Below, piece by piece: positions 1-8,686 of a stretch of DNA of 62,601 nucleotides. Position 1 is the first letter of the stretch. Every line of letters begins with the position of its first letter. A program made the translations under genes and the position numbers. Origin of the DNA: Deltaproteobacteria bacterium (lineage in GTDB: Bacteria; Bdellovibrionota_B; Oligoflexia; Oligoflexales; Bog-1112); NCBI GenBank assembly GCA_947466225.1, contig CANIBL010000009.1, positions 1 through 62,601 on the forward strand, read 5' to 3'. The notes below the pieces were generated by a model. It was not told where the DNA came from, did not search any database, and saw nothing but the letters and a program-made list of their open reading frames with translations.

Positions 1-293
1 CCGGCGTAATCCTGGAAAATACCGAGACAGGGGCGAAAGAATCGTTGCCCATCGATGGGCTGTTCTATGGCATCGGGCATAGCCCCAACTCAGGGCTGTT
101 TCTCCCCTATGTCGATGTGGATGAGCACGGCTATATTCGGGTGCACAATTTTACTCACACCAAAACCCCAGGAGTTTTTGCCGCAGGTGATATTGCAGAC
201 CCGACTTTCAAGCAGGCGATCACGGCAGCCGGCATGGGATGCCAAGCCGCAATTCAAGCCGCGAAGTTTATCGAAACTCTAGCCGAAACGTAA
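1..293 (+). CDS. trxB: Thioredoxin reductase, C-terminal part (5' end outside window)
   Basis: This is the last ~96 codons of an FAD/NAD(P)H-dependent thioredoxin-disulfide reductase, which passes electrons from NADPH to thioredoxin in the cytoplasm. The reading frame is already open at base 3 and ends at TAA 291-293, so the gene begins before the window. Two family landmarks are visible: the GIGHSPNSGLF segment of the second nucleotide-binding domain and the closing FAD-binding segment GVFAAGDIADP, followed by the ITAAGMGCQAA helix. The active-site CxxC lies upstream and cannot be checked. A 25-base gap separates it from mrp on the same strand, so the two may be cotranscribed. Confidence 0.9.
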   Translation, partial: GVILENTETGAKESLPIDGLFYGIGHSPNSGLFLPYVDVDEHGYIRVHNFTHTKTPGVFAAGDIADPTFKQAITAAGMGCQAAIQAAKFIETLAET

Positions 294-318
294 ACGCCCC
301 CTTTCCATGAGGTACCCT

Positions 319-1242
319 GTGAAGTGGTTTCAGAAGAAAGATCCAGTCCCAACTCCAACCCAAATAGCAGAGGCGCTGCCCCCGACACCTCAAGGGCAAC
401 CGGCCGCACAAACCGGCACGCGCATTCGCCATACCCTCGCCATCGCCTCTGGCAAAGGCGGCGTAGGGAAATCAACGACTGCGGCAAACCTAGCATTTTC
501 TTTTGCCGCCCAAGGGGCCAAGGTCGGTCTTTGTGACGTGGATGTATACGGCCCCTCTATGGCGCTCATGACCCAAACGCCTGCGCCGACGGAGATGCAA
601 GGCTCGCTCATCGTCCCCCCAGAGGTTGGCGGAGTAAAGATCATATCCCCCGCCCTATTCGGATCTACGAACAAGGCCAATATTTTACGCGGCCCTATGG
701 CAGGCAATCTGGCAAAGCAACTCCTCACCCAGGTGGCCTGGGGAGAGCTGGACTTTCTCTTTATCGATTGCCCTCCTGGAACCGGTGATATCCAGCTCTC
801 TTTGGCCCAAAATATCTCCCTAGAAGCTGCGATCTTAGTAACCTCTCCCCAGGAGGTTGCGCTCCTCGATGTACGCAAAGCCCTCGAAATGTTTCGTACC
901 CTACAAGTCCCCGTATTGGGACTCGTCGAAACCATGAGCTACTTTCTCTGTGGAACTTGTGAAACCCGACACCATCTATTCGGAAAAGACGGGGGCAAAA
1001 ACTTTGCTGCTGCGCACAAACTTCCTTTCCTCGGTGCGGTACCCCTCAGCGAAGCGCTGACACAATCTGGAGATCAAGGGATTCCACTCGTAGTCACAAA
1101 CCCTACGCACCCTGCAAGCCAAGCCTTCTTTGAAATTCGAGATGCCATTCTTCTTGCCCTCGAACAGAGGACCGGACTCCCTCCAAAAGGACTAGGGAGT
1201 TTTCATCTGAAATGGGAGCCTATGCCGGAGACACAACCATGA
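319..1242 (+). CDS. mrp: Mrp/NBP35-family iron-sulfur cluster carrier ATPase
   Basis: This is a P-loop ATPase of the Mrp/ApbC/NBP35 family, which holds and transfers Fe-S clusters to apoproteins in the cytosol. Visible features are the deviant Walker A SGKGGVGKST, the DVDVYGPS segment, the FIDCPPGTGD switch region and a C-G-T-C pair near residue 210 that would bind the bridging cluster between two subunits. I chose GTG 319 because TGAGGT at 308-313 gives a well-spaced ribosome binding site; ATG 307 in the same frame lacks one and would add four residues. The N-terminal DUF59 domain found in some Mrp proteins is absent; instead there is a short Pro-rich leader. The stop overlaps the next start as ATGA, indicating translational coupling to the DUF971 gene. 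Confidence 0.93.
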   Translation: MKWFQKKDPVPTPTQIAEALPPTPQGQPAAQTGTRIRHTLAIASGKGGVGKSTTAANLAFSFAAQGAKVGLCDVDVYGPSMALMTQTPAPTEMQGSLIVPPEVGGVKIISPALFGSTNKANILRGPMAGNLAKQLLTQVAWGELDFLFIDCPPGTGDIQLSLAQNISLEAAILVTSPQEVALLDVRKALEMFRTLQVPVLGLVETMSYFLCGTCETRHHLFGKDGGKNFAAAHKLPFLGAVPLSEALTQSGDQGIPLVVTNPTHPASQAFFEIRDAILLALEQRTGLPPKGLGSFHLKWEPMPETQP

Positions 1243-1526
1243 CCCATCACATCCAAGAAATCTGGCAAGAAAACGACAGAACCTTAGCTATCACATGGAC
1301 CGATCAGAAGACCTCTCGCTACGATGTGGTGCGATTGCGAGAGCGTTGCCCTTGTGCCCAATGTGTAAATGAGTTTACAGGGGAGCGAAAGCCCTTGCAA
1401 ATTGATCCTTCGGTTCGTCCCTCTGAAATGTTCTCGGTGGGGCAGTACGCCATGCAGATTCACTTTTCCGATGGGCATCGAACGGGGATCTATAGCTTTG
1501 AGTTATTGCGAAAGTTGAGCAGCTAA
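1239..1526 (+). CDS. DUF971 (GBBH-like N-terminal) protein, Mrp partner
   Basis: This 95-residue protein matches the DUF971 family, also called gamma-butyrobetaine hydroxylase-like N-terminal domain. It has the family's characteristic basic/Cys segment LRERCPCAQCVNE and a C-terminal segment with DGHRTGIYSFELLR. DUF971 is known both as a free-standing small protein and fused to the C terminus of Mrp-type ATPases; here it is a separate gene whose ATG overlaps the mrp TGA. That linkage suggests a role with Mrp in Fe-S cluster handling, with the three cysteines as possible ligands (inference). An upstream in-frame start at 1212 exists but would overlap mrp by 31 bases, so 1239 is preferred. The stop overlaps the 3' end of the opposite-strand decayed gene by about 4 bases. 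Confidence 0.85.
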   Translation: MTHHIQEIWQENDRTLAITWTDQKTSRYDVVRLRERCPCAQCVNEFTGERKPLQIDPSVRPSEMFSVGQYAMQIHFSDGHRTGIYSFELLRKLSS

Positions 1527-2449
1527 AAATAATAATGCAGCATCAATATTGCCAAGCTTCCAAGCTGGTTGGGATAGAAGCTAGTATATTTCTTTTGCCA
1601 TTGCGCAAGGAACTCAAGATGCTCAATGGGAAACCACGGCACCCCAGATCCATATTTCCATAGTCGCGGCCGAAAAGAATCTTTTGTGGGGAGAGAATCT
1701 TCGTACGTAACAAACGAATGAACCCCCGGTAGAAATTCGCACCCCGCTTTGTTATACGTGAGCAGTCGAGTATTTCCTGGGGTCGAAATTTCATTTTTGT
1801 CTGCAGGTTTTTCCCACTCCTGATCAACCTCTGTGAGCAGATATAGGCTTTTTGCAATGCCCGCGATGGCAACCAAGCCAGACATGGTTCGCTTCCAAAC
1901 GGAGCTCGAGATAGACAGTAAAGCTCTCGCTCCGATCTGATTTTTTCCTTTTGCATACGAGGCAGCACGAACCGTTGCCCATTGTTCATTGGCAAAGAAC
2001 TTATCCGAAGCTTCCCCCAAGACTGCATCTACGATAACTTCTCCCACCTCCCCTACAAGACCGATTTCTACGCTCTCTGTTTCACGCCCTTCATTGAATC
2101 CCATCCCTTTTCGCGTCACAATGGAAAGATGCTCCGTAACATTTGCCTACAAGTAGAATCGCTGGGCCTGCACCGTTTGATTCTCGTACATGACTCCCCC
2201 ACACAAAAAACTCGGAGCAGCTTGATCTTCCTCTGCCTTCTGACCTTCTTCGATTTTCCAGGTATTCCAAAACTCAGCTGCCGCGTGATCTCAATATGGT
2301 GTTAGCAAGCCTCCCCCAGTCAGGCTCACATAGCATAACTGGCACAATTGGAAAGGCTTCTTGAGCTGGCACTTGAAGATCCTGAGCCCCCCCCAAAAAA
2401 AAAGCGAAACGAGAGAAACAAGAGAAACAGATTTAAGTAGACCGCTCAC
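1523..2449 (-). pseudogene. Disrupted secreted-protein gene with two in-frame stops
   Basis: A 198-codon open frame ends at 1523 (apparent GTG start at 2119), but the same frame stays protein-like further upstream. It is broken only by TAG at 2147-2149 and TGA at 2291-2293. Reading through both leads to GTG 2447-2449, which has AAGGAG five bases before it and a hydrophobic leader (SVSLVSLVSLFFWGG). Directly after the leader lies a run of 9 T and 8 G on the coding strand (A9/C8 at 2387-2403), a likely slippage site. Just beyond it, another frame also looks coding (PIVPVMLCEPDWGRL), so a frameshift probably occurred as well. I do not recognise the family; the C-terminal half is rich in Trp and Tyr. 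It could instead be a shorter functional gene starting at 2119, so the pseudogene call is moderate. Confidence 0.45.
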
Positions 2450-2514
2450 ATCCACTCCTTTTTCCTTTTGCTTTTTAGTATATTTGATTTTTTTAGCGGT
2501 ACGAAATTTTGGAA

Positions 2515-3120
2515 TTACAAGAGAAATCCCGCCATCACAACCCCATTACAAATGGCATGGAAAACAATGCAGGGACCCACTTTTCCTGTACAAAAATAAA
2601 GAACCTCACATACACACCCAAGTAGAAGCGGGCCCAGGGGAAATCCGATTTTCCCCTCCAGCAGATGAGCCAAAGTGGGAGATACATGGAGAAAGGAAAA
2701 TAGCAGTATCGAAAGATAGCTGCCCCAGAAAATGCTTCCACTATATCGACGTAGGCACGGACCAATCCCTTTTCGAAATACCCATTCTTCCACAACAGGC
2801 ACCCAAAGAAGCGTTGCCAGCTGCATATTCGATACCGCAATCGGCATCGATAATGCTCCCCTCATCCAACCCCATGCCACCAACAACACCATAAGACCCG
2901 GCAGATAAGCGGCAAAAGGAGTATCACGTACCCAACGCACAAATGGAAAAGCTTGAAGTATATCCGGTGCTACGTCTTGATTCGATCTATAAAAAACAAC
3001 CCAACCTGCCAATCCAGAATTGACCAATGCAGAGGAAAACCAAAGCGGTACGCGCAAGAACTGCGAAATCCCTGTGCTACACTCCGCAAAAAGGACGCCT
3101 GCTGCTACCACACCAATCAA
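2515..3120 (-). CDS. CPBP-family intramembrane glutamic-type protease
   Basis: This is a polytopic inner-membrane protein of the CPBP (CAAX protease and bacteriocin-processing, 'Abi') family. The three diagnostic motifs are visible in order: EEWVFR (EExxxR), FSFLH (FxxxH) and HAICN (HxxxN). These form the intramembrane active site in this family. Bacterial members are linked to membrane proteolysis, bacteriocin self-immunity or protein maturation; the substrate here is unknown. The start is uncertain. The frame is open back to TTG 3252, but that would overlap the receiver-PilZ gene by over 100 bases; TTG 3118-3120 is the first start after that gene ends and places the first membrane helix at the N terminus. 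No good ribosome binding site is visible for either, so translation may be coupled to the upstream gene. Confidence 0.75.
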   Translation of the reverse strand: MIGVVAAGVLFAECSTGISQFLRVPLWFSSALVNSGLAGWVVFYRSNQDVAPDILQAFPFVRWVRDTPFAAYLPGLMVLLVAWGWMRGALSMPIAVSNMQLATLLWVPVVEEWVFRKGIGPCLRRYSGSIFWGSYLSILLFSFLHVSPTLAHLLEGKIGFPLGPLLLGCVCEVLYFCTGKVGPCIVFHAICNGVVMAGFLL

Positions 3121-3139
3121 GAGCAGAAAGCGTGATATT

Positions 3140-3877
3140 TCAGAGGTATTCTTTGGATCTGCGAAAAAGGTCTTCCAAATGTTTTTCGTGAACTTTGGAC
3201 AGTTTTTCAAATTTAAGTCCAGTCTGCGTTTTTCGTTTGTCTGTCCAAGCAATCGTGGCTTTTACCCGGGACAATCCAGGAAAAACCGCTGGGGATGGGT
3301 CTGCTTTTGTCTTCTTTCCTTTATACTCATGCAGTTGTAAGACTATAGAATCCCCCACCTTCAACCCATGCTTTTCTTTGATTTCAATCAAGGCACCACC
3401 AAAGCTGAGATTGAGTAAGGTTGCTTCTACCTTTTGGCTTTTACCCGTTGGAATCGTCAATGTTGCTTTTGTCTTTGCCATGAACCGTTTGTAGAGTCGG
3501 CGTTTTTCGATAAGAAAGTGTTCGATCTTAGCAGAAAGTGCTTCAAATTTTACCGGTTTTTCAATCCACATAGAAGAATCTTGAAATGCATACAATTCAT
3601 CCAGAATGGCTTTTTTGACAATGGCCCCTGGAAAGGCCGTTATCAAAATAGGCCCTGAAAAATGTGCTCGCAGTAACTTGGTCAACGTCACCCCATCAGT
3701 ATCTGGCAAATCAAAATCTACCACCACCATGTCGAATTTCTTCTGTCCCACTTTTTCCAAACATTCCAGCCCAGTTCCACAGATCGTAATGATAGCACCC
3801 GGCATCCTGTCCTTAAACACTTCGGACGTCATAACCAACCCTGACTTGCTGGTATCCGCGAGAAGTACTTCCACCAT
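3140..3877 (-). CDS. Response regulator receiver fused to a PilZ domain
   Basis: This 245-residue protein joins a phosphorylation receiver to a putative c-di-GMP sensor. In the receiver (about 1-120) the phosphoacceptor Asp54 lies in VVVDFDLPD, with Thr80 (ILITAFPG) and Lys107 (WIEKP) as switch residues. The PilZ part (about 125-245) has R127-x3-R131 in RRLYKRF and N156-L-S-F-G-G, a variant of the DxSxxG motif. Such proteins are expected to combine two-component and c-di-GMP signalling, often for motility or surface behaviour; the target is not known. ATG 3877 was chosen because AAGGAGGT sits at ideal spacing; the frame extends 50 codons further without a plausible start. It is divergent from the secreted protein at 4002, and the CPBP protease gene follows downstream. 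Confidence 0.87.
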   Translation of the reverse strand: MVEVLLADTSKSGLVMTSEVFKDRMPGAIITICGTGLECLEKVGQKKFDMVVVDFDLPDTDGVTLTKLLRAHFSGPILITAFPGAIVKKAILDELYAFQDSSMWIEKPVKFEALSAKIEHFLIEKRRLYKRFMAKTKATLTIPTGKSQKVEATLLNLSFGGALIEIKEKHGLKVGDSIVLQLHEYKGKKTKADPSPAVFPGLSRVKATIAWTDKRKTQTGLKFEKLSKVHEKHLEDLFRRSKEYL

Positions 3878-4001
3878 ATCCACCTCCTTGTGAAGCAGGG
3901 GATTCCACGCCTCTCTTCTATTTTGACATGAAAACAGAAATTTCCTCATAAACCCCGCCATTTTTCCGATAAAGACACCAGCAATGCGCGCAGGAGATGG
4001 A

Positions 4002-4928
4002 ATGATGAGAACTGGTTTTTTTACCAAAAAATGGAGAATCGGAATCGGATGTTGGCTACTTGCTGGGCTTTGTGCAGGACAGGATCAGGGAAAAAAAAAT
4101 ATCAAACTTTCAAACAGTCTTTATTATTTCATTGGGAAAGGGCTTCAACTGCCATTGCAAGCAACAAGACAATGGCTCACCCCAGGAGAAACCATCTTAA
4201 CCCATCGTGAAAAAAAGGAAAATACCTATATAGAGCCTCTGCATGCCGCAAAGATCAAGGCCAAACAAGTATTACAAACCACACATCAACAACTAACATT
4301 GTACCCAGATCAATTGAGCATGACAGAAAAAGACCAACTCTTACAACAAGTTGCCCCATTCTTCACTTCAAACCAATCCCAGCACCTACAAGATAAACTC
4401 TCTGGGACAACGGCTCTCTCCATTGACCAAGACCTGCTCCCTACTTTTGCTCGCACCCATGTAAAACGCTTTCCCATTTATCGAGGCCCTAACTGTTTTC
4501 ACACTGCTATTGCCTTCTCCTACCCTGATATTGTTGATACAGAATTCTTAAATCCAAAATGGGAAAAAGGCTATCATCCCCACATGTTAAATGGTGATGA
4601 AATTGCGCGAGCTCTTTCCCTGGGGTTCTACCCTCTTCATCGCGTACAAACCCTGCAATATGGCGACATATTGATTTTTCTAGAAAAATCCTCTACCCCC
4701 CAGATTCCTCTGCATCTCAAAATACAACATGCCATGGTCTATCTTTTCTCCGATTACGTCTTCTCCAAAGCCTCTAAATCTGCGGACTCCCCGTATCGAA
4801 TCGAAAAATTAGAAACAGAGTGGAAAATTTGGTCACAACTTCAAGATCTTGAGATAAAAGTCTTCCGAAAAAAGCCAGTCCATGGTACTACCCTCTCTTC
4901 TTTCACGCCTTACGATTGGCGCTCCTAA
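4002..4928 (+). CDS. Secreted protein, possible NlpC/P60-like cysteine fold
   Basis: I do not recognise this family. ATG 4002 is preceded by CAGGAGA at good spacing. The protein begins with a basic stretch and a short hydrophobic core (IGIGCWLLAGLCAGQ), consistent with Sec export. The C-terminal half has a suggestive order of residues for a papain-like fold: Cys in GPNCFHTA, then QYGDILIF, then His in IQHAMVYL, followed by KSADSPYR. That order resembles NlpC/P60 and related amidases or peptidases, but no full motif matches, so catalysis is only inferred. The middle is Gln/Leu-rich and likely helical. The next gene starts 25 bases downstream on the same strand. Confidence 0.6.
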   Translation: MMRTGFFTKKWRIGIGCWLLAGLCAGQDQGKKNIKLSNSLYYFIGKGLQLPLQATRQWLTPGETILTHREKKENTYIEPLHAAKIKAKQVLQTTHQQLTLYPDQLSMTEKDQLLQQVAPFFTSNQSQHLQDKLSGTTALSIDQDLLPTFARTHVKRFPIYRGPNCFHTAIAFSYPDIVDTEFLNPKWEKGYHPHMLNGDEIARALSLGFYPLHRVQTLQYGDILIFLEKSSTPQIPLHLKIQHAMVYLFSDYVFSKASKSADSPYRIEKLETEWKIWSQLQDLEIKVFRKKPVHGTTLSSFTPYDWRS

Positions 4929-4953
4929 CGTATGAACCAGACACCAGGTTTCC

Positions 4954-6183
4954 ATGAAAAAACGTCCTGCTTCTACTATGCTAAAGAAAAAAAAGCCGGT
5001 TCTTGCGCCCGCTCTTGATTGCCCGATTCAAAAAACCTGTGGGTTATGTCTGTATGTCAACTCTCCCTATGAAAAAGGCGTAGCAGCCAAATATCAAAAA
5101 GACTTGGAGCAACTGCAACGCATTTTCCCCACTCCCGTTCCCGCACTCCCACCGGTACTTTCACCGAAGCCACTTCGATATCGCAGCAGCATGAAGCTGG
5201 CCGTACGAAGTAATGATCGAGGTTGGATTGAAATTGGGGTATTCAAACCCAATTCTCATCAAATTGTAGAAATGCAGCAATGCCCCTTGCACGCCCCTGC
5301 ATTGCAAAAGTTTCTCTACAAACTTCCCCTTGCTATTAAAGATGCCGGACTTTTACCTTGGAATGAAGATACACAAGAAGGTGAACTTAAGTTCATTGCA
5401 GCACGCTGTGCTCATCTAACCGAACAACTCATGGTCACCTTTGTTGTCACCCATATGCAAGCTCGAGAGAAAGTCCTTCGATGTGCCGACATTTTAAAAG
5501 AATATGGACTTACAATTGATTCCTTGAATCTCAATGTAAACCCAAGCAAAGGCAACGAAATTTTTGGGCCCGAGACTCATCGCTTGGCAGGGGCAAAACG
5601 CTTGCGAGAGACGCTTTGTAACCTGAGTATTTCATTGAGCCCTACAAGTTTTCTGCAAGTCAACCCATGGATTGCCAGCAAGCTGTACCACCGAATCGAA
5701 CAGCTGGCAGGCACCCCAAATGCAGGCGCTGTTGCCATCGATCTCTATAGTGGAGTGGGACAAATTGCCATGGTATTGGCACGAAGTGGATATCGGGTTG
5801 CAGCCATTGAAGAGACCCCATCAGCCAAAGATGATGCCTCCACGAACTTACAACTCAATCGATTGCAAAAATCTGTGGAATTTTTCTCTTGCCCTGTAGA
5901 AGAATTTTCTTGCACCCACCCAGAGTGGGCCGACCAGCCTCAACTCATCGTGGTGAATCCTTCTCGCAAGGGTCTATCTGATTCTGCACGTGCTTTTATC
6001 AGCATAACTGCAAAAAAATCCAGTGGCTTACTGATCTATGTTTCCTGCAATCTTGCCACACTGATTCGAGACCTCGAATTTTTTCAACAAGAGAATTTCC
6101 GCGTACATCAAGTAGAAGCATTTGACCTTTTTGCGCAAACAGATAAACTCGAATGGCTTGTGGTTTTATCTCCCACCCCATAG
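4954..6183 (+). CDS. TrmA/RlmC/RlmD-family RNA (uracil-5)-methyltransferase
   Basis: This is a SAM-dependent methyltransferase that makes 5-methyluridine in tRNA or 23S rRNA. The N terminus carries four cysteines for a [4Fe-4S] cluster: Cys23, Cys29, Cys32 (CPIQKTCGLC) and Cys110 (QQCPLH), the spacing found in RlmC/RlmD-type enzymes and absent from classical TrmA. Further on are SPTSFLQVN, the SAM motif IDLYSGVGQIA, the PSRKG loop and IYVSCN with the catalytic Cys. There is no N-terminal TRAM domain, and the 409-residue length sits between RlmC and RlmD. The substrate base cannot be assigned from sequence alone. Start ATG 4954 is followed by a basic leader; ATG 4978 is an alternative. plsB follows after 16 bases. 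Confidence 0.88.
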   Translation: MKKRPASTMLKKKKPVLAPALDCPIQKTCGLCLYVNSPYEKGVAAKYQKDLEQLQRIFPTPVPALPPVLSPKPLRYRSSMKLAVRSNDRGWIEIGVFKPNSHQIVEMQQCPLHAPALQKFLYKLPLAIKDAGLLPWNEDTQEGELKFIAARCAHLTEQLMVTFVVTHMQAREKVLRCADILKEYGLTIDSLNLNVNPSKGNEIFGPETHRLAGAKRLRETLCNLSISLSPTSFLQVNPWIASKLYHRIEQLAGTPNAGAVAIDLYSGVGQIAMVLARSGYRVAAIEETPSAKDDASTNLQLNRLQKSVEFFSCPVEEFSCTHPEWADQPQLIVVNPSRKGLSDSARAFISITAKKSSGLLIYVSCNLATLIRDLEFFQQENFRVHQVEAFDLFAQTDKLEWLVVLSPTP

Positions 6184-6199
6184 ACCCGAGAGTTCAGCC

Positions 6200-8686
6200 A
6201 TGCATATTGATCGGAAATACCGTCTCTTTCTGCTGTGGATTGCACAAAAAATCCTATACTTATGGGCTCGCAGCAAATCCTTTCCCTCTGAAAATGCGTC
6301 CGAGCAGCTCGAGCTGGATCCAACTCGTCCAGTTTGTTACCTTTTCAAATCTCACTCCTGGATCGATTGGTGCATTTTGGACTACCACTGCATCCAATTA
6401 AAGCTGCCTCGGCCTCTGTATGAAATTGCAGAGCTAAACCACGAGCCTCGTGGCGTATACCTCTACCTATTTAAAACCCGACTGTTTCAACAAATTCGCA
6501 GTCAGCAATCACCCCAACTTCTTGAACTGGTGAGAAAAAGTGCAGCAGAACATTTAGACGTACAACTCATTCCCGTTTCCATCTTTCGCGGGAGAAATCC
6601 AGGGAAAGAGGAGAAGTCTTTACTAAAGCTTCTCTTCTTTGACGATGAAAATGGAGGATGGTTTCAAAAATTTGTCACGCTCTGCGTTCAGGGTCAACAA
6701 ATCGTGTGTCACTTTGGAAAAGGCATTTCTCTGCCCGCCCTCTTGGCAGAAAATCGAGAAGATACCGATACAGCTCGCAAGCTGCAACGTGTGGTGCGTG
6801 TGCACTTTCGCAAGCAACGAGAAGCCGTGCTAGGTCCCTATCTTTATGACCGAAATCATGTACTTTCTACCTTGATCGGTTCTCGAGAGATTCAAAAGAC
6901 CTTAGATCGAGAAGCCGAGCGTAGCGGCCAACCCAGGAAAAAACTTGAAGCCACTGCGTATAAATATGCAGATGAAATCGCAGCCAAATTTATGTTTCCG
7001 GTGCTGGTTTTCTTCGATACGCTGCTTCATTGGCTCTGGAAGAAAATGTACCGCGGCGTAGAGATTCGAAATGCAGAAGGGTTGCATCATCTCAGTGAAC
7101 AAGCCGATATTGTATATTTGCCCTGTCATCGTAGTCACATGGATTATCTCTTATTTGGCTACTCTATTTACAACCTAGGCCTTATGCCACCCCATACCGC
7201 TGCTGGGGTAAATTTGAATTTCTGGCCCATCGGCCCTCTCTTTCGACGGGGCGGCGCTTTCTTTATTCGACGTTCATTTGCTGGAAATCGCTTGTATGGA
7301 GCTGTCTTCAACGAATATGTGCATGATTTATTAACACGAGGTTTTCCTGTTAGTTTCTACCTTGAAGGTGGACGCAGTCGAACAGGATATTTACTCGCAC
7401 CCAAGACCGGTATGTTGTCGATGGTTGTACAAAGCGCGCTGCGAAGCCGTCGACGCCCCCTTGTGTTGGTGCCCGTATACATTAGCTATGACCGTTTGAT
7501 GGAGGGAGGTAGCTACATTCGGGAGATCCGAGGTAAGACAAAAAAAGCGGAATCCTTTTGGCAATTACTAAAAGCCCGCAAACTGTTGAAATCCGAATTT
7601 GGCAAAGCTTATATTAGTTTTGCGCCTCCAATTTACATGAATGACTTTATCGGAAAAGAATGGTCGAGAGAACATGCGTCTCCCCTCACCCAGGAAAGTG
7701 TAGGTAAAAGCCTGACACCTTTGACCCATCAGCTCGCCAAAGAAACCATGATTCGCATCAATGAAGCCGCAGTGGTAACACCGGTATCTCTTTTTGCGAC
7801 AGCTCTTTTGGCTACCCCACAAAAAGCCCTTGTTGAGACTGAATTACTGGGTTTTTCCGATCTACTCCTCTGTCTATTAGAAAAAACAGGCCACAGTCGT
7901 GCCCTTACCTTTCCAAGAGATGCCCTGAAAGAGCAGCTCACCTACGCAGAAGGCCTTACAGCTCTACAACGCTTCTCCCATAAGGGGGGGGATGTGTTGT
8001 ATATCAACGAAAAAGAAAAATTGCTGGTTACCTACTATCGAAACAACATGGTGCATCTCTTTGCCCTTTCCTCCATGATGGCAGGATTTTTTCAGCACCA
8101 CTATGAGATGGAAAAAGAAACGCTGCTTTCTGGTTGTTTGCATATTTATCCATTTATTCGAGAAGAGTTTTATTTACCATGGCACGAAGAGGGTGTTTCT
8201 GTGGTCCTTGCCTCACATTTAGAGGCATTCCTTTCTCTCGACCTACTGCGGCAACGAGGCACCAAAATTGTACGCTGTGACGTCGGAAGTCCCGGATTTT
8301 CCCATCTAAAATTTCTTGGAAATATGCTGCGGGATACCTTTGAAAAATATGCCATCTTCTCGGCCCTCCTGCTACGAAAGCCCGAAGGGGTATCTGGCAA
8401 TAGCGCCATCAGTGTCGAGACTTTTGAATCGGAATGCCATGTAATGCTCCAACGCCTTTCCATTTTAAACCGAGTGGAAGATACCAACTTTTTTGACAAA
8501 AACTCCCTTCAACGATATTTGGCGATACTTGCACACAAGCAGTACATTACCCTTGGTTCCCATATTCAAGTCGCACCTGAGCTTGCACGGGTAACCCATA
8601 GTATGATGGAGCTTTTAAGCGCTGATATTCGCGATAGCATTCTACAATCTTGCGCACTGACACCGCCCCCTACAGAAGACATATAA
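6200..8686 (+). CDS. plsB: Glycerol-3-phosphate 1-O-acyltransferase PlsB
   Basis: This membrane-associated enzyme transfers an acyl chain from acyl-ACP or acyl-CoA to the sn-1 position of glycerol-3-phosphate, the first step of phospholipid synthesis. At 828 residues it matches the long PlsB type. The HX4D catalytic motif is His310-Asp315 in PCHRSHMDYL. Later blocks are GGAFFIRRSF, FYLEGGRSRTG (glycerol-3-phosphate binding) and LVPVYISYDRLMEG. The open frame extends upstream of ATG 6200, but that region lies inside the methyltransferase gene, so 6200 is taken as the start. Its stop overlaps the rsgA start as TAATG. glpK, whose product is the PlsB substrate, lies 6 kb downstream. Confidence 0.95.
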   Translation: MHIDRKYRLFLLWIAQKILYLWARSKSFPSENASEQLELDPTRPVCYLFKSHSWIDWCILDYHCIQLKLPRPLYEIAELNHEPRGVYLYLFKTRLFQQIRSQQSPQLLELVRKSAAEHLDVQLIPVSIFRGRNPGKEEKSLLKLLFFDDENGGWFQKFVTLCVQGQQIVCHFGKGISLPALLAENREDTDTARKLQRVVRVHFRKQREAVLGPYLYDRNHVLSTLIGSREIQKTLDREAERSGQPRKKLEATAYKYADEIAAKFMFPVLVFFDTLLHWLWKKMYRGVEIRNAEGLHHLSEQADIVYLPCHRSHMDYLLFGYSIYNLGLMPPHTAAGVNLNFWPIGPLFRRGGAFFIRRSFAGNRLYGAVFNEYVHDLLTRGFPVSFYLEGGRSRTGYLLAPKTGMLSMVVQSALRSRRRPLVLVPVYISYDRLMEGGSYIREIRGKTKKAESFWQLLKARKLLKSEFGKAYISFAPPIYMNDFIGKEWSREHASPLTQESVGKSLTPLTHQLAKETMIRINEAAVVTPVSLFATALLATPQKALVETELLGFSDLLLCLLEKTGHSRALTFPRDALKEQLTYAEGLTALQRFSHKGGDVLYINEKEKLLVTYYRNNMVHLFALSSMMAGFFQHHYEMEKETLLSGCLHIYPFIREEFYLPWHEEGVSVVLASHLEAFLSLDLLRQRGTKIVRCDVGSPGFSHLKFLGNMLRDTFEKYAIFSALLLRKPEGVSGNSAISVETFESECHVMLQRLSILNRVEDTNFFDKNSLQRYLAILAHKQYITLGSHIQVAPELARVTHSMMELLSADIRDSILQSCALTPPPTEDI

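Noticed and set aside
390..935. Long minus-strand open frame within mrp
   Set aside because: It lies antisense to the clearly recognisable Mrp coding frame and shows no family features or ribosome binding site.
1982..2305. Plus-strand open frame opposite the decayed gene
   Set aside because: Composition and content look like a reverse shadow; no motif, start or ribosome binding site supports it.
2361..2894. Plus-strand open frame over the CPBP gene and the homopolymer
   Set aside because: It is antisense to the three conserved CPBP motifs and begins in low-complexity sequence.
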